Positions 9,412-18,496 of a stretch of 64,000 nucleotides of DNA are shown in pieces. The stretch is from JAXGZG01 sp050952065 (lineage in GTDB: Bacteria; Bacillota; Sulfobacillia; Fermentithermobacillales; Fermentithermobacillaceae): contig JBMNKF010000005.1 in NCBI GenBank assembly GCA_050952065.1, positions 1 to 64,000 on the forward strand, given 5' to 3'. How positions within the stretch are numbered: position 1 is the stretch's first letter; each line of letters opens with the position of its first letter. A program made the position numbers and the translations under genes. The notes under the pieces were generated by a model. That model was not told where the DNA came from, searched no databases, and worked only from the letters and a program-made list of their open reading frames with translations.

Positions 9412-10992
9412 ATGACTCTCAAACAGGCTGCTCAGGGCTCAGAGATCGATGAAAAACTGGCTGCTCTCCTCACCAACGCCAATGCTGTGACGGCTATCGC
9501 GTCAGCGGTGGAAGGCACCATCGGACCAAAAGGACTGGACACGCTGCTTGTTGACAGATACGGAGACGTTGTCATCACCAATGACGGTATGACCATCCTG
9601 ACCAAAATGGATGTTAGCCACCCTGCAGCCAAGATGGTCATCAATACGGCCAAAGCGCAGGAAGATGAGGTTGGCGATGGCACAACCACCGCCACCATCA
9701 TAGCGGGCTCCCTTCTCAGTGAAGGCGTGTCACAGGCCATCAGGGGTGTCCCCGTGACACGGCTAATCGAGGGCATAAAAATAGGCATGAAGCGGGCGCT
9801 CGATTTTGTCCGGGAGAAAGCCATCAAGATTCAGGGAGTAGATGACCCTCTCCTCAAGAGAGTTGCGCTGGTGGCCGGCCGCGACAACGAGGACGTGGCG
9901 GATCTTGTGATAGCAGCCGCGAGACTTGTGGGCAACGAGAAGATGTTGGATCGCAGGTTCAAACTCGCCGAAACCATAATCGCCAAGGAGGGCGCGAACA
10001 ACGAGGTTTTTGCGGGAATCATCATCGACAAGGAACGCTTGGACGATGAGATGCCCGATAGTCTTGGCAATCCCAAAATCCTGGTATTGGACGATGCTCT
10101 TGAACCCGAAGAGGTCGAGGATGAGGCGCTGGCGACTGAGGCCGGATTCCAGCGTTACCTTCAACTTCAGGAAGAGTTCAAGACAAATCTTGCCAAGGTG
10201 TTGGGGTTAGGGGTCAGTTTTATCGTTGTGGACAAGGGAATTTCCGATGTCGCACAAGAAATGTTGCTCGATGCAGGCGTTATGGCTGTCACAAGGGTCT
10301 CTACCGCCGAATTGAAAAAGGTCTGCGAACACACAGGCGCCCGGTCCTTGAAGCGAACGGGGCTCAAGAAGCCTGCCGATGAGATTGAGAAGTACTTGGG
10401 CCACGCTGACAGGGTCTATGAAGACGAGAAACTGGACAACATCAGGATACTGGGAGGCAAGGGCAAGCCTATGGCCACGATCCTGGTGGGAGCAACCACT
10501 GAGGAGATCCGTGGAGAGAGGGAAAGAATCTGCACCGATGCCGCCTCCTCTGTTCAAGCGGCACTACGAGGCGGAGTAGTTGCCGGCGGAGGTTCTATAG
10601 AGCTCGCCGCTTCCATAGAGGTCGACAAGATGAAGGCCGGCCACAAAGGCATGCACGCGTATGGAATTCAGTGCGTTGTGGAGGCGCTCAAGCGCCCGCT
10701 GGCTCAGATAGTCTCCAATGCGGGGTTTAACCCCTTGGAGAAGGTGGGTGACGTGATGGCCCGCCAAGTTGAGGATGGCAAGGACTCTCTGGCGCTAGAC
10801 TGCGACACCGGCGAAATAGCAGATATGCTGGAGTTGGGCATTATTGACCCTGCGCCTGTAAAGGAACATGCTCTTAAGGCCGCTTTGGAGATTGCCACTG
10901 CCATACTTCGCATAGACACCATAATCAAGAAGAAGGACGAAGGCGATAACGACATGAAGTCTAAGGGTTCAATGGAGGCTATGGACTCTTGA
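9412..10992 (+). CDS. Group III (archaeal-like, TCP-1/thermosome-type) chaperonin
   Basis: ATP-dependent protein-folding chaperonin of 526 aa. It resembles thermosome/CCT subunits more than GroEL: NDGMTIL (57-63) then DVSHPAAKM, the nucleotide-binding GDGTTT (88-93), VVAGGGSIE, SNAGFNPLEKVGDV, and a C-terminal IIDPAPVKEHALKAALE then ILRIDTIIKKK. It lacks the GroEL GGM tail and no groES is adjacent, consistent with a built-in lid. Such group III chaperonins are known from a few bacteria, for example Carboxydothermus, where they lie in the dnaK operon. ATG at 9412 follows AGGAGG; the stop overlaps dnaJ by 4 bases. CIRCE upstream predicts HrcA control. Family call is strong; the bacterial group III label is inferred from sequence type and context. 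Confidence 0.93.
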   Translation: MTLKQAAQGSEIDEKLAALLTNANAVTAIASAVEGTIGPKGLDTLLVDRYGDVVITNDGMTILTKMDVSHPAAKMVINTAKAQEDEVGDGTTTATIIAGSLLSEGVSQAIRGVPVTRLIEGIKIGMKRALDFVREKAIKIQGVDDPLLKRVALVAGRDNEDVADLVIAAARLVGNEKMLDRRFKLAETIIAKEGANNEVFAGIIIDKERLDDEMPDSLGNPKILVLDDALEPEEVEDEALATEAGFQRYLQLQEEFKTNLAKVLGLGVSFIVVDKGISDVAQEMLLDAGVMAVTRVSTAELKKVCEHTGARSLKRTGLKKPADEIEKYLGHADRVYEDEKLDNIRILGGKGKPMATILVGATTEEIRGERERICTDAASSVQAALRGGVVAGGGSIELAASIEVDKMKAGHKGMHAYGIQCVVEALKRPLAQIVSNAGFNPLEKVGDVMARQVEDGKDSLALDCDTGEIADMLELGIIDPAPVKEHALKAALEIATAILRIDTIIKKKDEGDNDMKSKGSMEAMDS

Positions 10993-12149
10993 GCCGTGAC
11001 TACTATGAGGTGCTGGGAGTTGGAAAAGACGCTGGCCCCGATGAGATAAGACACGCTTTCCGCCAGTTGGCGAAAAAATACCATCCCGACGCCAACCCGG
11101 GTGACCCCAACGCTGAAGCAAGGTTCAAAGAGATCAATGAAGCCTATGATGTGTTGTCGGATCCCGTAAAGAAATCCAACTACGATGCCTACGGGAATCC
11201 CAATGGGCCGGTGGCCGGTCCTGGGTCCGGAGGGGCAGGCGGCGATAACCCATTTGAGCGGGTGTTTGGGGATTTTGATGGGTTTCCCTTCGGAAACCTA
11301 TTTGGTAATTTTGACGAACTTCTGGGAGGCGGCAGAAGGCGAAGCACCGGTCCGCGACGCGGCAGCGACTTAGAGATGGAATTGGACATTTCCTTGGAAG
11401 AGGCTTTTTCGGGGACGGAAAAGGATGTCCGAATTCCAAGGATAGAGTCATGCCAACGCTGTAACGGAACAGGAGCCGAGCCCGGCTCTAGAGTGACCAC
11501 CTGTTCAACTTGCAACGGCACGGGGCAAGTCCGACACGCTCGGTCAACGATACTGGGTCAGATGATGACGGTGACCACGTGTCCCAAATGCGGAGGTACG
11601 GGAAAGACCGTGGAAAAACCGTGCAGGGAATGTGGCGGATCGGGACAGGTTCAGCGAACTAGGGTCGTGACCGTCAAGATTCCGGCAGGCGCCGAATCAG
11701 GGTTGCGTCTGCGGCTGGCTGGACAGGGGAATGCAGGAACGCAAGGGGGACCCACTGGAGACCTGTACGTGGTAGTTTTCGTGAAACCGCATGCTATTTT
11801 CCAGCGACAGGCCGATGACCTCATTCTAGATAAGGTGATCAGTTTCCCGTTGGCCGCGGTAGGAGGGATTACGCGTATCCCTACCCTGGAAGGTGACATA
11901 GATCTCGATGTGCCTGCCGGCACTCAGCCCGGGGCGGTCCTCAGAGTGCGGAACAAGGGCATGCCAAGACTGCGGCAAAAGGGCCGTGGCGATCTCTTAG
12001 TCAGGGTGAATGTGAGGGTACCCACTAAGGTCTCTGCTAAAGATAGGGAGATTCTCAGGGAACTGGGCAAGTTGGATGGAGAGACCTTCAGCGAACAGAG
12101 GTCTCTTTTTCAGCGGTTAAAAGGGATTGGACAGGCTAACGATTCGTAA
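10989..12149 (+). CDS. dnaJ: Chaperone protein DnaJ
   Basis: Hsp40 co-chaperone, 386 aa, that stimulates DnaK ATPase and delivers substrates. It has a J domain with HPD (YHPDANPGD), a Gly/Phe-rich linker, four CxxCxGxG zinc repeats (CQRCNGTG, CSTCNGTG, CPKCGGTG, CRECGGSG) and the C-terminal substrate domain. TTG start overlaps the chaperonin stop (TTGA). Its usual partners dnaK and grpE are not in this operon and must lie elsewhere if present. Confidence 0.96.
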   Translation: MSRDYYEVLGVGKDAGPDEIRHAFRQLAKKYHPDANPGDPNAEARFKEINEAYDVLSDPVKKSNYDAYGNPNGPVAGPGSGGAGGDNPFERVFGDFDGFPFGNLFGNFDELLGGGRRRSTGPRRGSDLEMELDISLEEAFSGTEKDVRIPRIESCQRCNGTGAEPGSRVTTCSTCNGTGQVRHARSTILGQMMTVTTCPKCGGTGKTVEKPCRECGGSGQVQRTRVVTVKIPAGAESGLRLRLAGQGNAGTQGGPTGDLYVVVFVKPHAIFQRQADDLILDKVISFPLAAVGGITRIPTLEGDIDLDVPAGTQPGAVLRVRNKGMPRLRQKGRGDLLVRVNVRVPTKVSAKDREILRELGKLDGETFSEQRSLFQRLKGIGQANDS

Positions 12150-12208
12150 AGCGTTGCCATTGATGCTCCTGTCTGTGATCGTTGGCGCTGGGCGGAGGCG
12201 ATGACTTG

Positions 12209-12991
12209 ATGCGACACCTGCCATCCGGAACACTCCCTGAGACTCACCATACTCCCCCGCAGTTTTTTATATCCCCGAAAATGGTGTTGGGAAACCAAAT
12301 CGTACTGCTAGATGAGGTTTTCCGTCACGCCATCGTCAAGCGGCTCGGTGTGGGCGAGGTGTTTCGGGCTGTTCTGGGCGAAACAGTCTACGAAGCAAGG
12401 GTCCAGTATGTTGCAGGTGATCACATTATAGCCGCCATTACCGACCGGCGGCGAACACACCACCCCTTTTTCAGAATTCATCTCTACCCTGCTCTCCTCA
12501 AGGGTCAGAAATTCGACTTGGTGGTCGAAAAGGCCACAGAGATCGGAGTGGACTCCATCACGCCCCTGATAACCCGGCGGACGATCCCACGAATAGACGA
12601 CGAGAAGGCTCTCGCCAGGAGAGCTCGTTGGGAGAAGCTGGCCAAGGCAGCTTCAGAACAATGTGGGAGACCCAACATCCCTGAAATACGGCGTATACTG
12701 CCGTTCCAGGAGGCACTGGAAGGCGCCCTGGAAGGCCAACTCCTCTTGGCGCACGAGCACGAAGTCTTGGCATCTGGGACAGATGACGGGCTCTTGGGTT
12801 TGTTGAGAGGGGTCAGTGAGGTGTCTGTGCTCATTGGGCCCGAGGGAGGGCTAGATGCCGACGAGGTGCGCGCCGCCCTGGCCCGCGGTTTCAAGCCGGT
12901 CTCTCTGGGGCCGTACATTCTCAAAGCCGAGACGGCTTCGATAGCGGCTGCGGCGATCCTTGCATGGTGCATCAACACGCCTAACTCCTAA
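12209..12991 (+). CDS. rsmE: 16S rRNA (uracil-1498-N3)-methyltransferase RsmE
   Basis: SPOUT-class methyltransferase that methylates U1498 in the decoding region of 16S rRNA. Seen are a PUA-like N-terminus, KGQKFDLVVEKATEIGV, the SAM-knot motif LIGPEGGLDADE and LGPYILKAETA. The ATG at 12209 is preceded by GGCGGAGG. In many Firmicutes prmA sits between dnaJ and rsmE; it is absent here. Confidence 0.93.
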   Translation: MRHLPSGTLPETHHTPPQFFISPKMVLGNQIVLLDEVFRHAIVKRLGVGEVFRAVLGETVYEARVQYVAGDHIIAAITDRRRTHHPFFRIHLYPALLKGQKFDLVVEKATEIGVDSITPLITRRTIPRIDDEKALARRARWEKLAKAASEQCGRPNIPEIRRILPFQEALEGALEGQLLLAHEHEVLASGTDDGLLGLLRGVSEVSVLIGPEGGLDADEVRAALARGFKPVSLGPYILKAETASIAAAAILAWCINTPNS

Positions 12992-13100
12992 TACCCTGAA
13001 TGTAGAAGACTTCACTCTGAGACTTCATGAGCGTCGGCATCTGGAGGCAATGGTCTTTTCGCCGACGGTCAGCGGACGCCCGCCCTGGGAGGGCTTAACC

Positions 13101-13838
13101 GTGTTAGTGGTCAGGACGAAATACTTGGCTGTTCTCGTTATGTCCGTATTCCTATGGGTATCTTGTAGTGTGGGATTCCTGGGAATGTACGAGACGGGTA
13201 AAGCCATGCCGGCCCTTGCGCCCATCTTCAGAGGACTCTCGGGAAGCCCGTCAGCCAGTTTGATGTTCAACGTAGATTGGGGCGAAGAATACCTGCCTGC
13301 CATACTCGATATTCTCAAAGAGAAGATGGTCAAGGCCACATTTTTCCTAACGGGCACTTGGGCAGAGCGCAACAGCGAATTGGCGAAACGAATCGTAGAA
13401 GGCGGGCACGAGGTGGGAAACCACGGCGGGTCCCACGTGCACATTGAGACAATGTCCAAAGAAAACCTGCACATTGTCATAAGGTCCGGAGAAGAACGCA
13501 TCTTTCAGGCCACGGGGGTAAGACCATCCAAGCTTTTCGCCCCGCCCTATGGTGAGTGGACGGACAATTCTGTAGCGTATGCTCTGGAGATCGGCTACCA
13601 GACAGTCCTGTGGACTGTTGATACAGTGGACTGGCGAGAGCCTCCTCCGGAAACCATCTGGAAACGAGCGCTTGCTGGAGCGAGTCCAGGATGTCTAGTA
13701 CTCATGCATCCCACTGAGAACACCACAATAGCCCTTCCCAATATCATCGACGGGTACAGAGAAAAGGGCCTTGCGCTGGTCACTGTGTCCGAAAATCTTA
13801 CAAGAAAACCCGGTACCGTGGATACTCCGGGCCCGTAG
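13101..13838 (+). CDS. Polysaccharide deacetylase family protein (NodB domain)
   Basis: Membrane-anchored carbohydrate esterase 4 protein of about 245 aa, similar to the sporulation/peptidoglycan deacetylases of Firmicutes. An N-terminal hydrophobic segment (LAVLVMSVFLWVSCSVGFLGM) precedes the NodB domain: motif 1 reads FNVDWGEE, motif 2 NHGGSH (the two metal-binding His), then APPYGEW, VDTVDW and LMHPTENT. In motif 1 the usual catalytic Asp position is Asn, with an Asp two residues later, so activity should be checked. The GTG at 13101, behind GGGAGGG, is favoured over upstream starts that would overlap rsmE. Confidence 0.85.
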   Translation: MLVVRTKYLAVLVMSVFLWVSCSVGFLGMYETGKAMPALAPIFRGLSGSPSASLMFNVDWGEEYLPAILDILKEKMVKATFFLTGTWAERNSELAKRIVEGGHEVGNHGGSHVHIETMSKENLHIVIRSGEERIFQATGVRPSKLFAPPYGEWTDNSVAYALEIGYQTVLWTVDTVDWREPPPETIWKRALAGASPGCLVLMHPTENTTIALPNIIDGYREKGLALVTVSENLTRKPGTVDTPGP

Positions 13839-14116
13839 TGGGCGGGTAGGCTCCACTCCTCAAGACACACTGCCCATCCGCTGTGGCCGACAGGGCTGAT
13901 GGCGTCGGAATTTCCGACACCAATGCGGATACATGTCCAAAAAACCGACATCTTTGAAAAAACGCGGCCGGTTTGTCCACTCGTTTGCCACGACCACCTA
14001 TCGGGTTCTCTCTTTTCTCTAAGTGGTTATAATTAGAGCATCGCTGAAAGTCTTCGGGGGTCAACGTATTGGATCGCAGAACCGGTCATGGCCGAAATGA
14101 GAGGGACGAGTCGGGT

Positions 14117-15463
14117 GTCAGAACTGTCTCCTTCAAAACGCTGGGTTGCAGACAGAACCAGTACGATACCGACTACCTCAAAGAGACCTTCCGTGAGAAG
14201 GGGTTTCGAGTTGTCGAATCGGGACCCAGCGACCTGGTAGTGGTCAACACGTGCGCAGTGACCGCCAGAAGCGCGGCAAAATGCAGGCAGGCAATTCGGG
14301 CTGCTGCAAGAACCGGCGCCAAGGTCCTGGTGACAGGGTGTTATTCTCAAGTAGCCTCCAATGAAGTCGCGGATATCCCCGGAGTCTTGGTGATTTCCGG
14401 GGTTCGCGGTCGCGCCGAGCTTGCTTCATTGGCCGAACTCGCCTTGGCCCAAGAGGAGTTGGGCGGGCTGCAGCAGCCCGTCGACCAGATCAGGCCCCTT
14501 GTAGCAGTGACTCCTCACGATCCGGGACAGGTCTTCCAGGAGACCCCCGTGCTCTCCCCGACTCTAACTCGGGCCTACCTAAAGGTCCAGGAGGGTTGCG
14601 GAGATCTCTGTGCATACTGCATCGTTCCCTTCGCCAGAGGGCCGTCAAGGTCCAGACATCCTGAAAAGGTGCTTCAAGAAGCAAGAAGACTAGTCCGGAG
14701 AGGTTACAAGGAACTGGTCCTGACAGGTACGCACTTGGGTTTGTACGGGGAAGACTTCGGCACCGGAAAGACAACTCTTCCCGGACTCGTCAAGGGCATA
14801 TGCGAGATACCAGGATTATTGAGGTTGAGACTGAGCTCTCTTGAGCCTCACGATGTCACTCCCGATCTCATTCATTGCTTGAGATATCCCCAGGTGTGCC
14901 AACACCTTCACTTGCCTCTTCAAAGCGGAAGCGAGCGTGTGTTGCGTGCCATGGGAAGAAGGTATACAGCCAAAGGGTTTCTTGAAACCCTTGACAACGT
15001 TCGCAAAGTAGCTCCTGACGTGGGTGTCTCCACAGACATAATTGCCGGGTTTCCTGGTGAGACGGATCAGGAACATGAAGAAACGTTGACCGTTGCTGCC
15101 GAAGCCGGGTTTTCCAGGATGCATGTTTTCAAGTTTTCGGCGCGACCCGGCACTCGCGCGTGGGAAATGCCGGGCAAAGTACCAGAGAAGGTGAAGGCGG
15201 ACCGGGCAAGGCAGATAGCTGACCTTGGCTTGGAACTCTCCCGACGTTTTCACAGTAAACATATAGGCAGGGATGTTGAGGTTCTGGTGGAAAACGACCG
15301 CACCCCGGAAGGGTTCTTGACGGGCGTTACCAGGAATTACGTCCGCTGCTACTTGAGGGGCCACGATGGTCTTAAAGAAACGCTCCAAAACGTGCGATGC
15401 GTCTCCCTTGCACCTGACGGAGTATTCTGCGAGATGTCTATGACCCAAACACCCGGCAGATAG
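14117..15463 (+). CDS. mtaB: tRNA t6A37 methylthiotransferase MtaB
   Basis: Radical-SAM enzyme that adds a methylthio group to t6A37 of ANN-decoding tRNAs. It shows the N-terminal UPF0004 domain (LGCRQNQYDT, VVNTCAVTARSAAKCR, VTGCYSQ), the radical-SAM cluster CGDLCAYCIVPFARGPSRSR, and a C-terminal TRAM-like region. GTG at 14117 is preceded by GAGAGGGACG; an in-frame TTG at 14069 is an alternative 16 codons longer. A TATAAT at 14028-14033 may be the -10 of its promoter, with no good -35. Ends 9 bases before ddl. Confidence 0.93.
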   Translation, partial: VRTVSFKTLGCRQNQYDTDYLKETFREKGFRVVESGPSDLVVVNTCAVTARSAAKCRQAIRAAARTGAKVLVTGCYSQVASNEVADIPGVLVISGVRGRAELASLAELALAQEELGGLQQPVDQIRPLVAVTPHDPGQVFQETPVLSPTLTRAYLKVQEGCGDLCAYCIVPFARGPSRSRHPEKVLQEARRLVRRGYKELVLTGTHLGLYGEDFGTGKTTLPGLVKGICEIPGLLRLRLSSLEPHDVTPDLIHCLRYPQVCQHLHLPLQSGSERVLRAMGRRYTAKGFLETLDNVRKVAPDVGVSTDIIAGFPGETDQEHEETLTVAAEAGFSRMHVFKFSARPGTRAWEMPGKVPEKVKADRARQIADLGLELSRRFHSKHIGRDVEVLVENDRTPEGFLTGVTRNYVRCYLRGHDGLKETLQNVRCVSLAPDGVFCEMSMTQTPGR

Positions 15464-15472
15464 GGGGGCACA

Positions 15473-16585
15473 ATGTCCGTGAGACTAGGTCTGATTTTCG
15501 GAGGAAAGTCCGGCGAGCACGAGGTTTCGGTCAGGTCAGGACATGCTGTCTGGAAAGCTTCTGTGAAAGCTGGTTTTGATGTTGTTGGAATTGGGATTAC
15601 TCGCGCCGGTGAGTTCTTGTATCTTGGTGATTGCGTCGATTTTTTCGGCACCGACCCTCAGGAGGTCCGCCCGTGTGAGGAACCGGCACGCTTCCCCAAG
15701 TGCTTCATTCTCCCAGATCCTACGCGCCCGGGCATCTACCTAGAGGATAGCACCGCTTTTAGGATTCAAGTCGATGCCATTTTCCCTGTTCTTCATGGCT
15801 CCTACGGCGAAGATGGCGCCATACAAGGGCTTCTGGAATTGTCAGGCATACCCTATGTTGGCGCCCCAGTCTTGGGTTCCGCCGTGTGCATGGACAAAGA
15901 CACCACTAAGAGGCTTCTGGCAACCCACGGAGTGCCCCATGTCCCGGCCCTGACGGTTGAAAGGTTCGAGTGGCAGTCCGAGCGCCAAGATACTCTCTCG
16001 TACCTATGCAGGGCCGCCACGTTTCCTGCGTTCGTCAAGCCTTCGGGATCGGGGTCTAGTTTGGGAGTGACCAAGGTAAAGACTCCGGACGGCTTGGCAG
16101 ACGCATTGGATGTCGCTTTCCTGTATGACACCAAAGCTCTAGTAGAACCGTCCCAAGAAGACCTCATGGAAATCGAGTGCGCAGTCTTGGGGAATGCAGA
16201 GCCCAGGGCTTCCGTGCCTGGACAAATACTGCCACGCCGGGAGTTCTACGATTATGATGCCAAGTACGTTGAAGACACTACCGACCTGATAATACCTGCG
16301 CCGCTCGACCCCGACACGACCAAAGAGGTTCAACAAGTTGCCGTGCAGGCGTTTAGGGCGACCGGGTGCCGGGGCATGGCCAGGGTGGACTTCTTTGTAG
16401 GCCCTATGAAGGGCGAAGTGTACGTGAACGAGCTCAATACGATACCGGGGTTCACGTCCATAAGCATGTATCCGAAAATGTGGGAAGCCTCTGGACTGCA
16501 CTTCCATGAACTTGTCAAGTCTCTAGTGGACCTCGCGATAGAGCAAAAGAGAGCCGCCTGGAAAGAGGTCATTGTGCGAAGGTAA
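15473..16585 (+). CDS. ddl: D-alanine--D-alanine ligase
   Basis: ATP-grasp ligase forming the D-Ala-D-Ala end of peptidoglycan precursors, 370 aa. Signatures are FGGKSGEHEVSVRS (N-terminal substrate site), PVLHGSYGEDGAIQG, the ATP-grasp segment PAFVKPSGSGSSLGV, DYDAKYVED and a C-terminal VNELNTIPGFTSISMYPKMW. ATG start with AGGGGGG upstream. Confidence 0.96.
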   Translation: MSVRLGLIFGGKSGEHEVSVRSGHAVWKASVKAGFDVVGIGITRAGEFLYLGDCVDFFGTDPQEVRPCEEPARFPKCFILPDPTRPGIYLEDSTAFRIQVDAIFPVLHGSYGEDGAIQGLLELSGIPYVGAPVLGSAVCMDKDTTKRLLATHGVPHVPALTVERFEWQSERQDTLSYLCRAATFPAFVKPSGSGSSLGVTKVKTPDGLADALDVAFLYDTKALVEPSQEDLMEIECAVLGNAEPRASVPGQILPRREFYDYDAKYVEDTTDLIIPAPLDPDTTKEVQQVAVQAFRATGCRGMARVDFFVGPMKGEVYVNELNTIPGFTSISMYPKMWEASGLHFHELVKSLVDLAIEQKRAAWKEVIVRR

Positions 16586-16619
16586 GACCGGGATACCCAG
16601 TGCACACGTGGCATTTCCG

Positions 16620-16649
16620 TTGACCAGAGCAAGCGCCGTATTGTACAAT
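16620..16649 (+). promoter_or_regulatory. Sigma-A-type promoter of rpsU
   Basis: TTGACC (16620-16625), 18-base spacer, TACAAT (16644-16649). It lies about 60 bases upstream of the rpsU start in the only gap of this stretch. Confidence 0.65.
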
Positions 16650-16707
16650 CCATGTGTTGATCTATTGGGAGCGGGGAAACGGCTGCGGCGGAGGGAGGGA
16701 CATAGAC

Positions 16708-16896
16708 GTGGCAGAGATTAGAGTAGGAAAAGAAGAATCCTTCGATAGTGCCCTGCGTCGCTTCAAGAGGGAATGCCGGAGGTCCGGTATCCTTCGGGAT
16801 GTACGTAAGCACGAGCATTACGAGAGCCCCAGCGTCAAGCGAAAGAAGAAGTCGGAAGCTGCTCGCCAGCGCAAGAGGCGAAAACGTTTCCAGTAA
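16708..16896 (+). CDS. rpsU: 30S ribosomal protein S21
   Basis: A 62-aa basic ribosomal protein with the family pattern VGKEESFDSALRRFKRECRR and a lysine/arginine-rich end. The GTG at 16708 follows a strong GGAGGGAGGG site; a longer upstream reading is not supported. It has its own promoter and is followed by a terminator, so it is probably monocistronic. The yqeY gene that often follows rpsU is absent. Confidence 0.95.
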   Translation: MAEIRVGKEESFDSALRRFKRECRRSGILRDVRKHEHYESPSVKRKKKSEAARQRKRRKRFQ

Positions 16897-16935
16897 GATT
16901 GGGTCGGGTTGTGTAACCCGCAATACTGACGATAC

Positions 16936-16967
16936 AGGGAATCCAGAGATGGGTTCCCTTCATTTTA
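16936..16967 (+). terminator. Probable terminator after rpsU
   Basis: AGGGAATCC and GGGTTCCCT form an imperfect stem with a 6-base loop, followed by TTCATTTTA. Confidence 0.55.
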
Positions 16968-17018
16968 TGTGCTCCGGATCTCATAGACTTCCTTGTAAGC
17001 GCCATTGGGGGGAGTGCT

Positions 17019-17288
17019 ATGCGTAAGACCATAAAGCAGGGTCTTTCTGAGGTGTTGGATCTGCCCGCCGATGTCAGCCTCGATCTTCCGAGAGTCGTGA
17101 TCCACGGCCATCTAGGAGTGCTCATTCAAAACCACAGAGGGATAATGCTGTGTTCTGGGAGCACCATCGTAATCGGGATCGGAAAGGGCCAAATTACCGT
17201 GTTGGGGCAGAATCTGCAAGTTGAGGAAGTCAGCAGGGAGGACGTGGTCATAAGGGGAATCATCAATTCGGTGCAAATGGAGACATAG
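17019..17288 (+). CDS. yqfC: Sporulation protein YqfC
   Basis: An 89-aa YabP/YqfC-family protein, expressed in the mother cell under SigE in studied Bacilli and needed for normal sporulation. The family pattern (LDLPADVSLDLPRVVIHG, then ILCSG-like MLCSGSTIVI and QNLQVEEV) is clear. ATG at 17019 follows GGGGGGAG. Its stop abuts the GTG of yqfD, the usual partner. Confidence 0.92.
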   Translation: MRKTIKQGLSEVLDLPADVSLDLPRVVIHGHLGVLIQNHRGIMLCSGSTIVIGIGKGQITVLGQNLQVEEVSREDVVIRGIINSVQMET

Positions 17289-18494
17289 GTGAAACGCGCC
17301 AGGGAGTACTTCAAGGGATACGTTGTCGTCGAAGTCCGAGGCAAGAACCCCGAGCGTCTGATCAATCTTTGCTTGGCCAACGGTTTCCCTCTTTGGGATT
17401 TTGCAGTCCAAGAGAACCAGGCTACGTTCTCTACAACTGTGTCGAAGTACAAGGAAATCCGCCCTCTCGCCAGAAGGGCTCACTGTGTGCCTAGAGTAAG
17501 GAAAAGGGTCGGGTTGCCGTTTTTGGCCCAGAGAGTGAGACGCCGACCTGCCATAGTGTGGGCCATGGTGTTCATTATCGGGATGTTCGTCTACCTATCG
17601 GGATCCGTGTGGTCGGTGGAGGTCAAGGGTACCGAAAAGATCGCCACGGAAACCATTCTAGAAGCCGCCCGCAAAGGAGGACTGACCACAGGAGTAAGGC
17701 GCAAGGACATCCCCCCTGACATAGATGCGGTGATTATCCGAGAAGTTCCCCAACTGTCGTGGGCTTACGTTCATTGTCAGGGCACTCGCGCCATAATCGA
17801 AGTGGCTGAAAAGAGCCGCCCTGCATCAGAAGGGCCTGGAGATGTGGTTGCCGTTAAGGATGGTGTCATAGAGTCTGTTCTAGTGCACTCGGGAGTTCCG
17901 GTTGTTCGTCCTGGGGATACTGTGCAGAAAGGTTCGCTGCTCATAGCGGGTGAGACCTCCGGGGAGATCAAGGGTGCCCGGGGCACTGTTACGGCTCTCA
18001 CGTTTTACGAGGTTCGCTTAGAGATCCCCTTTCAGCAGTTGGTGGCATACAGGAGCGGGCGTAAGTCTGAGGCGAGGCTCGTCAGGTACTCGGCGGCTCA
18101 GGGGGACGAGGATACAGACAGCCCGGGGAATGGCAATGAATGGATTCTTGCCGGAAGTAGAAATATGTTCGAATGGTACGAAATTGAGGATTACCCTGAC
18201 CAGGATTTGGTCCTGCCCGGCGGCAGACGCATACAATTGGTGACTAGGGTATTCTACGAGTTGCAGTGGAAAGAAGTGACCGTTGAGGCCGATGAGGCCA
18301 GAACCTTGGCTCTGCGGCAGGCCAGGGCCACAATTGAAAGGCGGTTGCCTTCTTCGGCGAAACTGATAGACTTGACGTGTGAGGAATTGCCGTGGGATGG
18401 GCAAGGCCTTTCTATACGGGTCACTGCTTCGGCTATTGAGGAGATTGGTCAAGTGCGCCAGTGGTCGGAGCAGAATACGGAGGTTGATAGGTAA
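17289..18494 (+). CDS. yqfD: Sporulation protein YqfD
   Basis: A 401-aa membrane protein of the YqfD family, whose mutants are blocked in sporulation in B. subtilis. A cytoplasmic N-terminal region of about 90 residues is followed by one transmembrane helix (AIVWAMVFIIGMFVYLSGSV) and an extracellular part with WSVEVKGTEKI typical of the family. GTG start immediately after the yqfC stop indicates coupled translation. Confidence 0.92.
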   Translation: MKRAREYFKGYVVVEVRGKNPERLINLCLANGFPLWDFAVQENQATFSTTVSKYKEIRPLARRAHCVPRVRKRVGLPFLAQRVRRRPAIVWAMVFIIGMFVYLSGSVWSVEVKGTEKIATETILEAARKGGLTTGVRRKDIPPDIDAVIIREVPQLSWAYVHCQGTRAIIEVAEKSRPASEGPGDVVAVKDGVIESVLVHSGVPVVRPGDTVQKGSLLIAGETSGEIKGARGTVTALTFYEVRLEIPFQQLVAYRSGRKSEARLVRYSAAQGDEDTDSPGNGNEWILAGSRNMFEWYEIEDYPDQDLVLPGGRRIQLVTRVFYELQWKEVTVEADEARTLALRQARATIERRLPSSAKLIDLTCEELPWDGQGLSIRVTASAIEEIGQVRQWSEQNTEVDR

Positions 18495-18496
18495 AT

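Noticed and set aside
13939..13974. A second c-di-GMP-II-like element on the minus strand (shared string AAACCGGCCGC and a T-run)
   Set aside because: The upstream half of the aptamer is missing, the stem is only about 6 bp, and no minus-strand gene lies downstream.
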